Shown piece after piece: positions 35,250 to 44,626 of a stretch of DNA of 64,000 bases. The stretch is from Mycobacteroides abscessus ATCC 19977 (GTDB lineage: Bacteria; Actinomycetota; Actinomycetes; Mycobacteriales; Mycobacteriaceae): assembly GCF_000069185.1 (NCBI RefSeq), contig NC_010397.1:5003173-5067172 (forward strand). The letters run 5' to 3'. Below the pieces are notes generated by a model. That model saw nothing but the letters and a program-made list of their open reading frames with translations. It searched no databases and had not been told where the DNA came from. The translations under genes were made by a program, and so were the position numbers. Within the stretch, counting starts at the first letter, position 1. Each line of letters starts with the position of its first letter.

Positions 35250-36605
35250 ATGACTGCGCGCCACTCGCCGCTGAGCCTGTGGCGCGCCATCCACGACCTT
35301 CCCGACTTCGGGCGGCTGGTGTGGGTGCGCCTCCTGACTCAGTTCAGCGACGGCCTCTTCCAGGCCGGACTCGCGGGCGCGCTGCTGTTCAACCCGGAGC
35401 GCGAGGCCGAACCGTGGGCCATCGCCGGGGCATTCGCGGTGCTGTTCCTGCCGTATTCGGCGATCGGTCCGTTCGCCGGCGCACTGCTGGACCGCTGGGA
35501 CCGGCGCGCCGTCCTGATCTGCGCCAATCTGATCCGCGTCCTGCTGGTGGCCCTGGTGGGCTTCGAGCTGGCGTTCAGCGCCGACGATGTGGTGTTGCTG
35601 CTGGGCGCGCTGATAGTCAACGGCGTCACTCGCTTCGTGACGTCGGGACTGTCGGCGGCCCTGCCCCACGTGGTACCGCGCGATCAGGTCGCAACCATGA
35701 ACTCGGTAGCCACCGCCGTGGGCGCCACCGCCACCTTCATCGGTGCCAACTTCATGCTGATGCTGCGCGCCGCTTTCGGAGCCGGGGACTTGGGTTCTGC
35801 CACAGTTATTTTCCTGGTGATCGTGCCGACCACGGCCGCGGCCTGGGTGGCATCCGGCTTCCCCGGCGACCGGTTGGGGCCCGACGACAGCGTGCGTGCC
35901 GTACATGGTTCGGCGTTCTACGCGGTGGCCACCGGATGGCTGCACGGGGCGCGAACCATCGTCGGCACACCATCGGTTTTCGATGCGCTCATCGGCCTGG
36001 CCGCGCACCGCATGGTGTTCGGTGTCAACACATTGCTGGTCCTTGTCCTGGTACGCAGTAACGAGTCGGTGTTCGCCGGGATCGGCGCGGCGGCATTGTT
36101 CCTGGCGTGTACCGGTATCGGCTCGTTCCTGGGGACGGTCTCGACCCCGGCTCTGCTCCGACGATTCGGCCGTGGACGCACCCTGGGGATGGCGCTGGGC
36201 GGGGCAGTCGTCCTGCAACTGATCGCCTCAGGTTTGTACATCCCCATCCTGCTGGCCTCCGCATTCGGCCTCGGCATGGCCGGGCAGGTGATCAAGCTGT
36301 GCGCCGATGTCGGCATGCAGACCGACGTCGACGACGCTCTGCGCGGGCATGTCTTCGCGGTGCAGGACTCGTTGTTCTGGGTCACTTTCACCGGCGCGAT
36401 GGCGGTAGGCGCCGCCTTCATCACGCACGCGCATTGGCTAGCCTTCTCCGGCGCGATGATCTACTTGGCCGGACTGATCGTGCACATGACACGAACCCTC
36501 TGGCCCAGCACGCTGGACACCGGCTCCCTGCCCACCCAGCCCAACGCCGGCTCCCTGCCCACCCAGCCCAACCCGGAAGGACAAGCCCGTGACCTCGACC
36601 GCTGA
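35250..36605 (+). CDS. MFS transporter (Rv0037c-like)
   Basis: 451 residues with twelve predicted helices. The MFS-type [16 protein letters not shown] at helix 1 and [23 protein letters not shown] (motif A) identify the drug/metabolite-efflux group. The C-terminal tail contains two copies of GSLPTQPN coded by a 27-base tandem repeat at 36522-36572. Substrate unknown. Its end overlaps the next gene by 17 bases, giving a coupled operon with the DinB-like protein. Confidence 0.82.
   Translation: MTARHSPLSLWRAIHDLPDFGRLVWVRLLTQFSDGLFQAGLAGALLFNPEREAEPWAIAGAFAVLFLPYSAIGPFAGALLDRWDRRAVLICANLIRVLLVALVGFELAFSADDVVLLLGALIVNGVTRFVTSGLSAALPHVVPRDQVATMNSVATAVGATATFIGANFMLMLRAAFGAGDLGSATVIFLVIVPTTAAAWVASGFPGDRLGPDDSVRAVHGSAFYAVATGWLHGARTIVGTPSVFDALIGLAAHRMVFGVNTLLVLVLVRSNESVFAGIGAAALFLACTGIGSFLGTVSTPALLRRFGRGRTLGMALGGAVVLQLIASGLYIPILLASAFGLGMAGQVIKLCADVGMQTDVDDALRGHVFAVQDSLFWVTFTGAMAVGAAFITHAHWLAFSGAMIYLAGLIVHMTRTLWPSTLDTGSLPTQPNAGSLPTQPNPEGQARDLDR
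36522..36572 (+). repeat. 27-base tandem repeat in MFS tail
   Basis: Copy one begins at 36522 and copy two at 36549; the first 24 bases are identical and encode GSLPTQPN twice. The period is in frame, so copy number can change without breaking the gene. Confidence 0.9.
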
Positions 36606-37368
36606 CGCAGTCATCGACGACCTCCGCGCCGAAAGCGATGAACTGGACGCCCTGGTGGCCGCGCTCCCCGAGCAGGGCTGGGCCCGGGACACACCCGCAG
36701 CGGGCTGGACCATCGCTCACCAGATAGCGCACCTGCACTGGACCGACGCGCAGTCGCTGCTGGCAGTCACCGACCCCGCCGTCTTCGCCGAGGAACTGCC
36801 CAAGGCGATGGCCGATCCGCTCGGCTTCGTGGACAAGGCGGCCGAAGAAACCGCCCAGATCCCGCCGGCCGACCTACTCATCCAATGGCGCAGCACCCGC
36901 AACCAGCTACACGCGGCACTGCGCGCCGTGCCGGACGGTGTCAAGATTCCCTGGTACGGGCCGCCGATGAGCGCGGCGTCCATGGGCACCGCACGTTTGA
37001 TGGAAACCTGGGCGCACGGTCTCGACGTCGCCGATGCGCTCGGCGTGCCGCTCGCTCCTACCCCGCGCATCAAATCGATTGCCCACCTTGGTGTTCGAAC
37101 CCGGGACTTCGCCTTCTCGGTGCACGGATTGCCCGCCCCTAGCGAGCCGTTTCGGGTCGAACTGACCGGCCCGGACGCCGATACCTGGACGTGGGGGCCC
37201 GAGGAGGCCGCCCAGCGCGTCACCGGATCAGCGCTCGACTTCTGCTACCTGGTTACCCAGCGCCGTCCGCGCGCCGATCTGGATCTGCGGGCCACTGGCC
37301 AGGACGCCGAGCAGTGGCTGTCCATCGCGCAGGCTTTCGCCGGCCCGCCCGGCGCCGGCCGGGGATGA
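36589..37368 (+). CDS. TIGR03084/DinB-like metal-binding protein (Rv0036c-like)
   Basis: 259 residues from GTG 36589, with GGAAGG upstream. N-terminal four-helix DinB/mycothiol-dependent maleylpyruvate isomerase-type domain; [13 protein letters not shown] near 42-54 supplies metal-binding histidines, and [24 protein letters not shown] near 125-148 gives the third. The C-terminal domain follows the TIGR03084 pattern ending in [23 protein letters not shown]. The reaction is unknown; mycothiol involvement is suggested by the family. Its stop overlaps the acyltransferase start (ATGA). Confidence 0.8.
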   Translation: MTSTADAVIDDLRAESDELDALVAALPEQGWARDTPAAGWTIAHQIAHLHWTDAQSLLAVTDPAVFAEELPKAMADPLGFVDKAAEETAQIPPADLLIQWRSTRNQLHAALRAVPDGVKIPWYGPPMSAASMGTARLMETWAHGLDVADALGVPLAPTPRIKSIAHLGVRTRDFAFSVHGLPAPSEPFRVELTGPDADTWTWGPEEAAQRVTGSALDFCYLVTQRRPRADLDLRATGQDAEQWLSIAQAFAGPPGAGRG

Positions 37369-38563
37369 ACCCCGGGGCCGCCGTCCGCACGCTGGATCCC
37401 TCGGAGGCAATGTTCGCGGGAAATCGCAGCACGGTGGCGTACTCGGCCTTCGGCACCGGTGTGCTCGATATCGATGCTCTGACACTTGCCTTCCGCGCCC
37501 TGCTGCGTAGCTATCCGGTGTTGGCGACACAGATCGTGTCCGCCGGGCACGAGTACCTACTTCACCACGTTCCTCGTCCGCCCGCGCTTCAGGTGGGCAC
37601 CTGCACCGCACTACCCCCCGCAGGCTTCACCATCGTCGACCCCGACGCGGTGTGTGCCATCGACGTAGCCCAGCAGGGCAACGACTTTCGCCTGACCTTG
37701 CTTACCCACCACAGCATCGCCGACGCGGGCGCCTCGCTGAAGTACCTGGAAGTCCTGTGCTCGCTCTACACCCGCGTGGTCGAGACGGGATCAGCCGGGG
37801 CCACACGTCGGCATCCGCTGGCGATGTCGCTGGAGCAGTTCCTTGCCGAGCGCGGTTATGTCATACCCGCGCCCTGCGCGCCCCCGGCGACACCGGTAGA
37901 GCCGACGGTCGAGACGGCGGTTGTGCTCCGCCACGGGCGCACCCGACTCAGCCGCGCGCAGACCACGCGCCTATTCGACTCCGCCCGCGCGGCGGGCCTC
38001 ACCGTGCACGGAATCGTGTGTGCCGCGATCCTGTCTGCTGCCCAAACGCTTTCACGATCGCAGGACCCCGTCACGTTTGGCCTGACATCTTCGGTGGACC
38101 TACGCACACGAACCGGCGCGCCCATCACCGCGGCGCAAGGGACCGTGATCCAGGGAGCCGACACCGCGACTCTGGCTGTGACATCCGATGACGACCCGCT
38201 GCGTCTGGCGCGCGCGGTACTGGATTCCCTGGCCAGCGGCCTCGTGGATCGCCGTGTGCACCAAGCATTTCTACGGCATCAACCGCTGCAGCAGCAGTCC
38301 GTCGAGAATCCGCTCATGGTCCGAACTGGGGCCGCATACCTGCGCTGCGCCTGCCGGCGGGGCTGCGCATACACGACTTCCGTGCCACCGCACGTGGGTG
38401 GCGCATCCGGTTGCGGGCCACGACACTTCCCCCGAGCTTCTTCGTCACCACCTGCGAGGGACAACTCAGCCTCGATCACCCAGTCTGGGTAGCCGATGAG
38501 TCCGATCCGACACTCGCGTGGACGGCAGCGCTAGGGCAATCCTTCGACAGGATTTTCCGCTGA
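37365..38563 (+). pseudogene. PapA-type acyltransferase (condensation domain), frameshifted
   Basis: The intended protein is about 399 residues. The first frame begins at ATG 37365 (overlapping the previous stop) and carries the acyltransferase motif THHSIADAG near 121-129, with a GLTSSVDLRTRTG block near 237. At about 38319-38321 the frame must shift by one base: the other frame continues with NWGRIPALRLPAG, the conserved second motif of PapA5-like enzymes, and ends at TGA 38561-38563 with LAWTAALGQSFDRIFR. Unshifted, the frame gives an unrelated cysteine-rich tail ending at 38492. A single-base deletion (VSNWG restored by one T) or a sequencing error explains it. Such enzymes acylate polyketide or glycolipid alcohols. 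Confidence 0.7.
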
Positions 38564-39079
38564 CACCTGGGGCGAAGCCACGGGCCGGGCCGCCTCGGCG
38601 ATCCCGTCTCCGTCACCATCGGTGAGCACGACATCCCAGCGGCCGTCTCCGGTGGTGTCGGCGTACACGGAATTGCCGGAATCGGTTGTACTAAAGGCTC
38701 TTTCCGCATCGCCGTCGCCATCCACATCGAAAAGCTGATCCGGCTTCCCGTCCCCGTCGATATCGGCGGTGCCGCCGGGGTGTTCCATGCCATCGAGGCC
38801 GAACCAGCTGATGGACCCACTCCGTTCCACGTGAAACCTCCAGGTGCCCAGGCCATCATCGGTGAAGTAGGTCTCGGGCCTGCCATCATTGTCGATATCG
38901 AGCACGCTGTGATCTGCCGAGCCGTCCCCGTCGGCGTCCCACATCATGTCGTCGAACAGCCCGTCGCCGTCGAAGTCCAGCCGCACCGCGTCCATGACCC
39001 CGTCGCCATCCAGGTCCACATTGGGCGGTGCATCCCAGGCGGTGACGACGCCGTCCCCGGCACCGAAGCAGTAGTCCAT
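38531..39079 (-). CDS. Tandem DxDxDG calcium-loop repeat protein
   Basis: 182 residues from ATG 39079, with no signal peptide visible. Eight copies of a loop close to D-x-D-G-D-G-x-x-D are spread along the chain, for example DLDGDGVMDA, DFDGDGLFDD, DADGDGSADH, DIDNDGRPET, DIDGDGKPDQ and DVDGDGDAER. These match EF-hand-like or thrombospondin type 3 calcium loops. The start MDYCFGAGDGVVTAWDAP has two small motifs I do not know. The product is strongly acidic. No close functional family is recognised. Its 3' end overlaps the broken acyltransferase on the other strand. Confidence 0.7.
   Translation of the reverse strand: MDYCFGAGDGVVTAWDAPPNVDLDGDGVMDAVRLDFDGDGLFDDMMWDADGDGSADHSVLDIDNDGRPETYFTDDGLGTWRFHVERSGSISWFGLDGMEHPGGTADIDGDGKPDQLFDVDGDGDAERAFSTTDSGNSVYADTTGDGRWDVVLTDGDGDGIAEAARPVASPQVSAENPVEGLP
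38824..38837. other. parS-like site with one mismatch
   Basis: GTTCCACGTGAAAC differs from the parS core GTTTCACGTGAAAC at one base. It lies within the calcium-loop gene, in the codons of RFHVE. Mycobacterial chromosomes have several parS sites near the origin, and this is about 25 kb from it. ParB binding is not proved. Confidence 0.45.
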
Positions 39080-39224
39080 ATCCGATATGAGCCCCCGCCG
39101 GCTCCGGGCGTTCCGCCTTCTTGAGGCATGTGGATAACCACCCCGGCAGAACCTGCGCTGATACTGATGCATGTCTGTAGGAGCACACCGGCGGCGATTC
39201 GGTTCCCCCGTAGTCTCTGTCCCC

Positions 39225-39992
39225 GTGGATGCACCTACCCTCGCCGTGCTGCTGGCGGCGGCATCCGCCGCCGGGTGGGTCGATGCGGTGGTCGGCGGCG
39301 GCGGCCTCATCCTCATCCCGGTGCTCATGCTCGTCTTCCCCGGAATGGCCCCGGCCACCGCGCTGGGCACCAACAAACTCACCGCATTGTCAGGTACCGC
39401 GTCGGCGGCCATTCGGCTCTTTCCCCGAACACCTCTGAACTGGCGTGTCCTGGTGGGGGCCTTTTTCGTCGCGGCGGCCTTCGCCAGTGCCGGCGCGTAC
39501 ACCGCCTCCCGGCTACCCGTGTCGGTCTTCAAGCCCGTGGTGCTCGTGCTGCTGGTGGCGGTGGGCGTCTTCGTCGCGACGCGACCCCAGTTCGGCACGA
39601 CCACGGAGGGAACCGCCCGCACCAAAACCGCGACCCTGACGGCACTCACCATCGCCGCCGTCGCGATCGCGTTCTACGACGGCATCATGGGCCCCGGCAC
39701 CGGGACCTTCCTGATCATCACGTTGACCGTCGCCGCGGGAATGACCTTCCTGGAGAGCTCGGCCACCGCCAAGGTACTCAACTCCGGGACCAACGTCGGG
39801 GCGCTGGTTGTCTTCGCTTCGCAGGGCCACGTGCTGTGGCTGCTGGGTTTGGCCCTCGGTCTGGCAAACATCGTCGGCGCTCAGCTCGGTGCGCATATGG
39901 CGCTCGGGCGCGGCGCGGGTTTCGTCCGCGTGGTGCTGTTGGCGGTCGTCGTGGTGATGGTGGGCAAGCTCGGCTACGACATGCTCCGTTGA
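39225..39992 (+). CDS. TauE/SafE-family permease
   Basis: 255 residues from GTG 39225. Seven or eight helices; the duplicated motifs AAGWVDAVVGGGGLI near 14-28 and FYDGIMGPGTGTFLI near 145-160 are diagnostic for the family, which exports sulphite or sulphonates. A -10-like TAGTCT lies nine bases before the start, so leaderless transcription is possible. Substrate unknown. Converges with pcnA, six bases apart. Confidence 0.85.
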   Translation: MDAPTLAVLLAAASAAGWVDAVVGGGGLILIPVLMLVFPGMAPATALGTNKLTALSGTASAAIRLFPRTPLNWRVLVGAFFVAAAFASAGAYTASRLPVSVFKPVVLVLLVAVGVFVATRPQFGTTTEGTARTKTATLTALTIAAVAIAFYDGIMGPGTGTFLIITLTVAAGMTFLESSATAKVLNSGTNVGALVVFASQGHVLWLLGLALGLANIVGAQLGAHMALGRGAGFVRVVLLAVVVVMVGKLGYDMLR

Positions 39993-39998
39993 GCGCGG

Positions 39999-41435
39999 TC
40001 AGGAACGGCCGGCCCACCACTGGCGTAACGCTTCAACCGCCTCGTCGTGATCGAGCGGACCCCGCTCCAACCGGAGCTCCTTCAAGAACTGCCAGGCCTG
40101 CCCCACGATGGGGCCGGCCGGAACGCCCAACAGCTCCATGATCTGGTTGCCGTCGAGATCGGGCCGCACGCGCGCCAGATCCTCCTTGGCCGCCAGCTCC
40201 GCGATGCGCTCTTCGAGCCCGTCATAGTTGGCCTGCAACCGCGCCGCGCGCCGTTTGTTGCGCGTGGTGCAGTCCGCGCGCACCAGCTTGTGCAGCCGCG
40301 GCAAGAGCGGCCCCGCGTCGGTAACGTATCGGCGCACCGCAGAATCGGTCCATTTTCCGTCCCCGTACCCGTGAAACCGCAGATGCAGATACACCAGCTG
40401 CGAGACGTCGTCCACCATCTGCTTGGAGTACTTGAGCGCGCGCATGCGCTTGCGCACCATCTTGGCGCCGACGACCTCGTGGTGATGAAAGCTCACCCCG
40501 CCGCCCTCTTCGTGCCGACGGGTGGCCGGCTTGCCGATGTCGTGCAACAGCGCCGCCCAGCGCAGCACCAGGTCCGGACCTTCGTCTTCGAGATCCACCG
40601 CCTGCTCCAGCACCGTCAACGAGTGCCGATAGACATCCTTGTGTTGGTGGTGCTCGTCGATGGTCAACTGCATCTGACCCACCTCGGGCAGCACCACCGC
40701 GCCGAGTCCGCTGTCGACCAACAGGTCGATTCCCGCCACCGGATGTGCGCCCACGATCAACTTGTCCAGTTCGGTCTGCACGCGTTCGGCAGTGATCCGG
40801 CCCAGCTGATCGGCCATCGCGTGCAGCGCCTCCAGCACGCGCGGCGCCACCGTGAAGCCCAGTTGCGACACGAACCGGGCCGCGCGCAGCATCCGCAGCG
40901 GGTCATCGCCGAACGAAATCTCCGGCGCCGACGGGGTGTCCAGCACTCCGGCGCGCAGCGCCTCCAGCCCGTTCAGGGGATCGCAGAACTCTCCCGGCCC
41001 GTCCGGCCCGATCTTGACCGCCATGGCGTTGACGGTGAAGTCGCGGCGCACCAGGTCGCCCTCGAGGCTGTCGCCGAACACCACCTCGGGATTCCGCGAC
41101 TGCTGGTCGTAGCTGTCGCTGCGGAAGGTGGTGATCTCGACCCGCTGGCCTCTACGGGCCACGCCGATGGTGCCGAACGCGATCCCGGTATCCCAGATGG
41201 CCTCGGCCCAGCCCGTCACCAGATTCTGCACCTGTTCGGGACGCGCGTCGGTGGTGAAGTCCAGGTCGATGCCGGGCTTGCCCAACGCCGCGTCGCGGAC
41301 GCTGCCGCCTACGAGATACAGGTCGAAACCGGCGGAATCGAAGAGCGCACCCAGCTCCGAGAGCAGCTTCTTGTGCCGGTTCAAGGTCACCGCGGCGGTG
41401 GCCAACAGTTCAGCGGTCGGTATCGATTCGGGCAC
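39999..41435 (-). CDS. pcnA: CCA-adding tRNA nucleotidyltransferase
   Basis: Adds or repairs the 3' CCA of tRNAs. 478 residues. Class II nucleotidyltransferase head with [27 protein letters not shown] at about 42-68, a [13 protein letters not shown] motif near 132, and an HD domain with [30 protein letters not shown] near 300-330. Start GTG 41435. Divergent from the NUDIX gene. Same order as M. tuberculosis Rv3907c-Rv3908. Confidence 0.93.
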   Translation of the reverse strand: MPESIPTAELLATAAVTLNRHKKLLSELGALFDSAGFDLYLVGGSVRDAALGKPGIDLDFTTDARPEQVQNLVTGWAEAIWDTGIAFGTIGVARRGQRVEITTFRSDSYDQQSRNPEVVFGDSLEGDLVRRDFTVNAMAVKIGPDGPGEFCDPLNGLEALRAGVLDTPSAPEISFGDDPLRMLRAARFVSQLGFTVAPRVLEALHAMADQLGRITAERVQTELDKLIVGAHPVAGIDLLVDSGLGAVVLPEVGQMQLTIDEHHQHKDVYRHSLTVLEQAVDLEDEGPDLVLRWAALLHDIGKPATRRHEEGGGVSFHHHEVVGAKMVRKRMRALKYSKQMVDDVSQLVYLHLRFHGYGDGKWTDSAVRRYVTDAGPLLPRLHKLVRADCTTRNKRRAARLQANYDGLEERIAELAAKEDLARVRPDLDGNQIMELLGVPAGPIVGQAWQFLKELRLERGPLDHDEAVEALRQWWAGRS

Positions 41436-41485
41436 GTCGGGACAGCCTACCGGCGCGTATCGCAGGAGCTCTCAGTAGCGGGAAC

Positions 41486-41498
41486 TACTATCACATGG
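41486..41498 (+). promoter_or_regulatory. Leaderless promoter -10 of NUDIX gene
   Basis: TACTAT at 41486-41491, a close match to the consensus TATAAT, is followed by exactly seven bases and then GTG 41499. No ribosome binding site. This is the best leaderless case in the window and drives the NUDIX-DUF6049-MurJ gene set. Confidence 0.65.
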
Positions 41499-42314
41499 GT
41501 GTCTGACTCCTCCGGCGGTTCCCGCACGGGTGGGTCGTCGGATGAACCCGGCTCGAACCCCGCCTCAGCGCGCGGCCGCGGGTCGCGCCGCGGTCGGCGC
41601 AACCGATCGCAGGGTCGAGCACAGGGCCGGGCGCAGGGCGCCAATACTCCGGCGGCCTCCCCTGCCGCTGGGGCTCCTGCTGCGCCAAACGGAGCCAACA
41701 CCGCAGCAGGAAAGGGCCGTGGCCGCGTCAAGGGCCGAGCAGCGGGCACCTCACTGCGCACGGTGCGTGAAACCTCGGCCGGCGGCCTGGTCATCGCCGG
41801 CATCGACGGCCCCAAGGACGGTCAGGTCGCTGCCCTCATCGGGCGGACCGACCGGCGCGGACGCATGCTGTGGTCGCTGCCCAAGGGGCATATCGAACAG
41901 GGTGAGACCGCCGAGCAGACCGCCATCCGCGAGGTGGCCGAAGAGACCGGAATCCGCGGCACCGTGCTCGCCGCGCTCGGCAGCATCGACTATTGGTTCG
42001 TCACCGAGGGCCGGCGCGTGCACAAAACGGTGCATCACTATCTGATGCGCTCGCTGGGCGGCGAGCTGTCCGATGACGATGTCGAGGTCACCGAGGTCGC
42101 CTGGGTACCGCTCGGGGAGCTACCCACCCGCCTGGCCTACGCCGACGAGCGGCGACTGGCCGAAGTGGCGGGCGATCTGATCGACAAACTGCACACCGAA
42201 GGACCCGCAGCGCTACCTCCCCTGCCGCCCTCCGCGCCACGACGCCGCCCTCAAACGCATTCCAGTACGCATAGGACACCGGGCCGGCGATCCGGGCGCG
42301 GACAACAGCAATGA
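41499..42314 (+). CDS. NUDIX hydrolase (Rv3908-like)
   Basis: 271 residues from GTG 41499. The N-terminal 80 residues are basic and Gly/Arg/Ala-rich ([19 protein letters not shown]), and are unlikely to fold. The NUDIX box [23 protein letters not shown] lies near 129-151, with all catalytic Glu present. A proline/arginine-rich tail ends it. Such MutT-type enzymes clean up nucleoside diphosphate-linked compounds; the exact substrate is unknown. The stop overlaps the next start (ATGA). First gene of the NUDIX-DUF6049-murJ operon. Confidence 0.86.
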   Translation: MSDSSGGSRTGGSSDEPGSNPASARGRGSRRGRRNRSQGRAQGRAQGANTPAASPAAGAPAAPNGANTAAGKGRGRVKGRAAGTSLRTVRETSAGGLVIAGIDGPKDGQVAALIGRTDRRGRMLWSLPKGHIEQGETAEQTAIREVAEETGIRGTVLAALGSIDYWFVTEGRRVHKTVHHYLMRSLGGELSDDDVEVTEVAWVPLGELPTRLAYADERRLAEVAGDLIDKLHTEGPAALPPLPPSAPRRRPQTHSSTHRTPGRRSGRGQQQ

Positions 42315-44626
42315 CCCGACCCACGCATCGCAGCGCGACGCGTGTGGCGGCAGTACTTGCCGTCCTCGCGCTTGTCCTGCTCGGCGCACCGTGGTCTGTC
42401 CCGCGGGCCCAGGCCTACCGCGACGGACAGTTCCTCAAGGTCGTCATCGATGAGGTCAATCCCCAAACGGTCACCACCGTCGACTCGATGGTCACCGTGC
42501 GCGGCACCGTCGCCAACGTCGGGGATCGCCCGGTCACCGATGTGGTGGTGCGTCTGGAGCGCGCCGATGCCGTGGCCACCAGTTCCGACCTGCGCGCCAG
42601 TCTGCACGGTCACCACGATCAGTTCCGGCCCGTGGGCGAGTTCGTCACCGTCGCAGGCACTCTCGAACAAGGACAGCAACGTCCATTCAGCCTCGCCTTC
42701 CCACTGCGGGGAGGAACCGGGGCGAACTGGAACATCGAAGCCCCTGGTGTGTATCCCGCGCTGGTGAACGTCAACGGCACCCCGGACTACGGGGCCCCCG
42801 CGCGCCTCGACGATGCCCGGTTCCTGCTCCCGGTTCTCGGGGTGCCGCCGCCGAACAATGCAGCCTCCGAACCCGAGGTCGCACCCGACACCTCCCGCCC
42901 GGTGGGGCTGACGCTGCTGTGGCCGCTGGCCGACCGTCCCCGACTGGCCCCTGGCCAACCCGGCGGACCGACTCCGGTGCGGCTTCTCGATGACCAGCTG
43001 GAGCGCTCCCTGTCACCCGGGGGCAGGTTGGACGCGCTGCTGGGCGCGCTGGAGTTCGCGACCGAGCCCGCCGTTGACCCCAAGGGCGAGTTGGCACGCA
43101 CGGTCTGCGTGGCCGTCGACCCCGACCTGCTGGTGACCGTCAACGAGATGACGCAGAACTACCAGGTGCTGGACAATTCGGCCGACCCCGCCGGTCCCGT
43201 ACACCCGGGCACCGGGCAGGGGCTCGCCGTGGCCTGGCTCGACCGGCTGCGCGCGATGGCCAAACACACCTGTGTCACCCCGCTGCCTTACGCCCAGGCC
43301 AGCCTGGACGCCGTCGCCGAGATGGCAGATGACGGCCTGTCCCACCAGGCCACCACTGGAGCCGCCGATGTCCTGGACCAGATCCTGGGCGTCGTCAGCC
43401 TGCGCGGAGCCACCCTGCTCGGCGACAGCCACCTTTCGGCGGCGAGCATCGACCTGCTCACCGCGCAGGGCCCGACCGTCGCGGTGTCGCCCTTACCGTC
43501 GGGACAAGAGACACCGCCCGATTTCAATCCGCGCCGGGTGTCGGACACGCTCGTCGCGGCGCCCTTTGACCCGTCGGTAGGCGCGGCGCTGAGCGCGGTT
43601 GGTCGCACCCCCATGACACCGGACTATGTGCCGCAATCGCTGCGCTTCGCACTGCAACATGATTCGCGCGTCGCGCGGATACAAGACGCACTCGGGGCCA
43701 TGGCCTGGCAGGCGCTCTCTCCGCAGCAGACCCCCCGTCAGACGGTTCTTCTTCCCGACGCCACCTGGGATCTGTCCGACGGCGAGGCCCGCTCGATCCT
43801 TTCGGCGACCTCGACCCTGCTGCATTCGGGACTGGCGATACCGCGCCCGCTGCCCACCCTCATCGGCGAGGCACGCGCCGGCGCCCAGCCCAACCCCGTG
43901 GACACCACCTTCGGCGTCGACGCACAAGAAGCCGTGGACGACTGGGTGTCTCAGGGCCTCGGTGACGAGGTCCGCCGCGTGTGGGGGCTCACTGCCGCAC
44001 TGACCGTGGACGCCCGCACCGGGCTCACTGGCGTCCAATACACCGATCCGCTACGCCAGGACGCCCTGCGCGCCGTGAGCCAGAGCGTTCCCGCCGATGC
44101 CCGTGACGACGCCGCGCGCGAACGGCTGGCCGCCATCCGCCGCACGGTCGGTGATCTGTTCAACGCGGTCACCGTCGTCAATCCGGGTGGGTCCTACACC
44201 CTGGCCACCGAACACAGTCCGCTGCCGCTGGTGTTGCGCAACGAACTTCCGGTGCCTATCCGGGTCTCCCTGCGAGTCGAGACCCCTGCCGGCATGAGTG
44301 CGACAGATGTTGGCGTACAAGAAGTTCCGCCCGGCTTCCTGCCGGTCAAGGTGCCCGTCGAGGTCAACGTGTCACAACGCATGGCGGTGGACGTCACGCT
44401 GCACACACCCGACGGACTGCCGCTGGGCGACCCGGTCCGCCTGTCCGTGCACTCCAACGCGTACGGCAAGCCGCTGTTCTTCATCACCATCAGTGCTGCC
44501 ACGGTGCTCTTCGCCCTGACCGGCCGGCGGCTGTGGCATCGGTTCCGCGGTCAGCCGGACCGCGCCGACCTCGACCGCGAGGACGAGCCTGCCGCACCGG
44601 AGAAGGGAGCCCAGTGGCAGCAATGA
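42311..44626 (+). CDS. DUF6049 family secreted/membrane protein (Rv3909-like)
   Basis: 771 residues. A signal peptide ([19 protein letters not shown], cut near 36), a very long extracytoplasmic region, and one membrane helix near 720-740 ([20 protein letters not shown]) before a short charged tail. Function unknown; it is always beside murJ in mycobacteria, so a role with the peptidoglycan precursor flippase is likely. Start overlaps the NUDIX stop and its own stop overlaps the murJ coding start. No catalytic motif seen. Confidence 0.85.
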   Translation: MTRPTHRSATRVAAVLAVLALVLLGAPWSVPRAQAYRDGQFLKVVIDEVNPQTVTTVDSMVTVRGTVANVGDRPVTDVVVRLERADAVATSSDLRASLHGHHDQFRPVGEFVTVAGTLEQGQQRPFSLAFPLRGGTGANWNIEAPGVYPALVNVNGTPDYGAPARLDDARFLLPVLGVPPPNNAASEPEVAPDTSRPVGLTLLWPLADRPRLAPGQPGGPTPVRLLDDQLERSLSPGGRLDALLGALEFATEPAVDPKGELARTVCVAVDPDLLVTVNEMTQNYQVLDNSADPAGPVHPGTGQGLAVAWLDRLRAMAKHTCVTPLPYAQASLDAVAEMADDGLSHQATTGAADVLDQILGVVSLRGATLLGDSHLSAASIDLLTAQGPTVAVSPLPSGQETPPDFNPRRVSDTLVAAPFDPSVGAALSAVGRTPMTPDYVPQSLRFALQHDSRVARIQDALGAMAWQALSPQQTPRQTVLLPDATWDLSDGEARSILSATSTLLHSGLAIPRPLPTLIGEARAGAQPNPVDTTFGVDAQEAVDDWVSQGLGDEVRRVWGLTAALTVDARTGLTGVQYTDPLRQDALRAVSQSVPADARDDAARERLAAIRRTVGDLFNAVTVVNPGGSYTLATEHSPLPLVLRNELPVPIRVSLRVETPAGMSATDVGVQEVPPGFLPVKVPVEVNVSQRMAVDVTLHTPDGLPLGDPVRLSVHSNAYGKPLFFITISAATVLFALTGRRLWHRFRGQPDRADLDREDEPAAPEKGAQWQQ

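Noticed and set aside
40047..41498. Large N-terminal extension of the NUDIX frame
   Set aside because: It is antisense to pcnA; the leaderless GTG at 41499 is the supported start.
44533..44613. Longer N-terminus for MurJ
   Set aside because: Overlaps the DUF6049 gene without a ribosome binding site; GTG 44614 has one.
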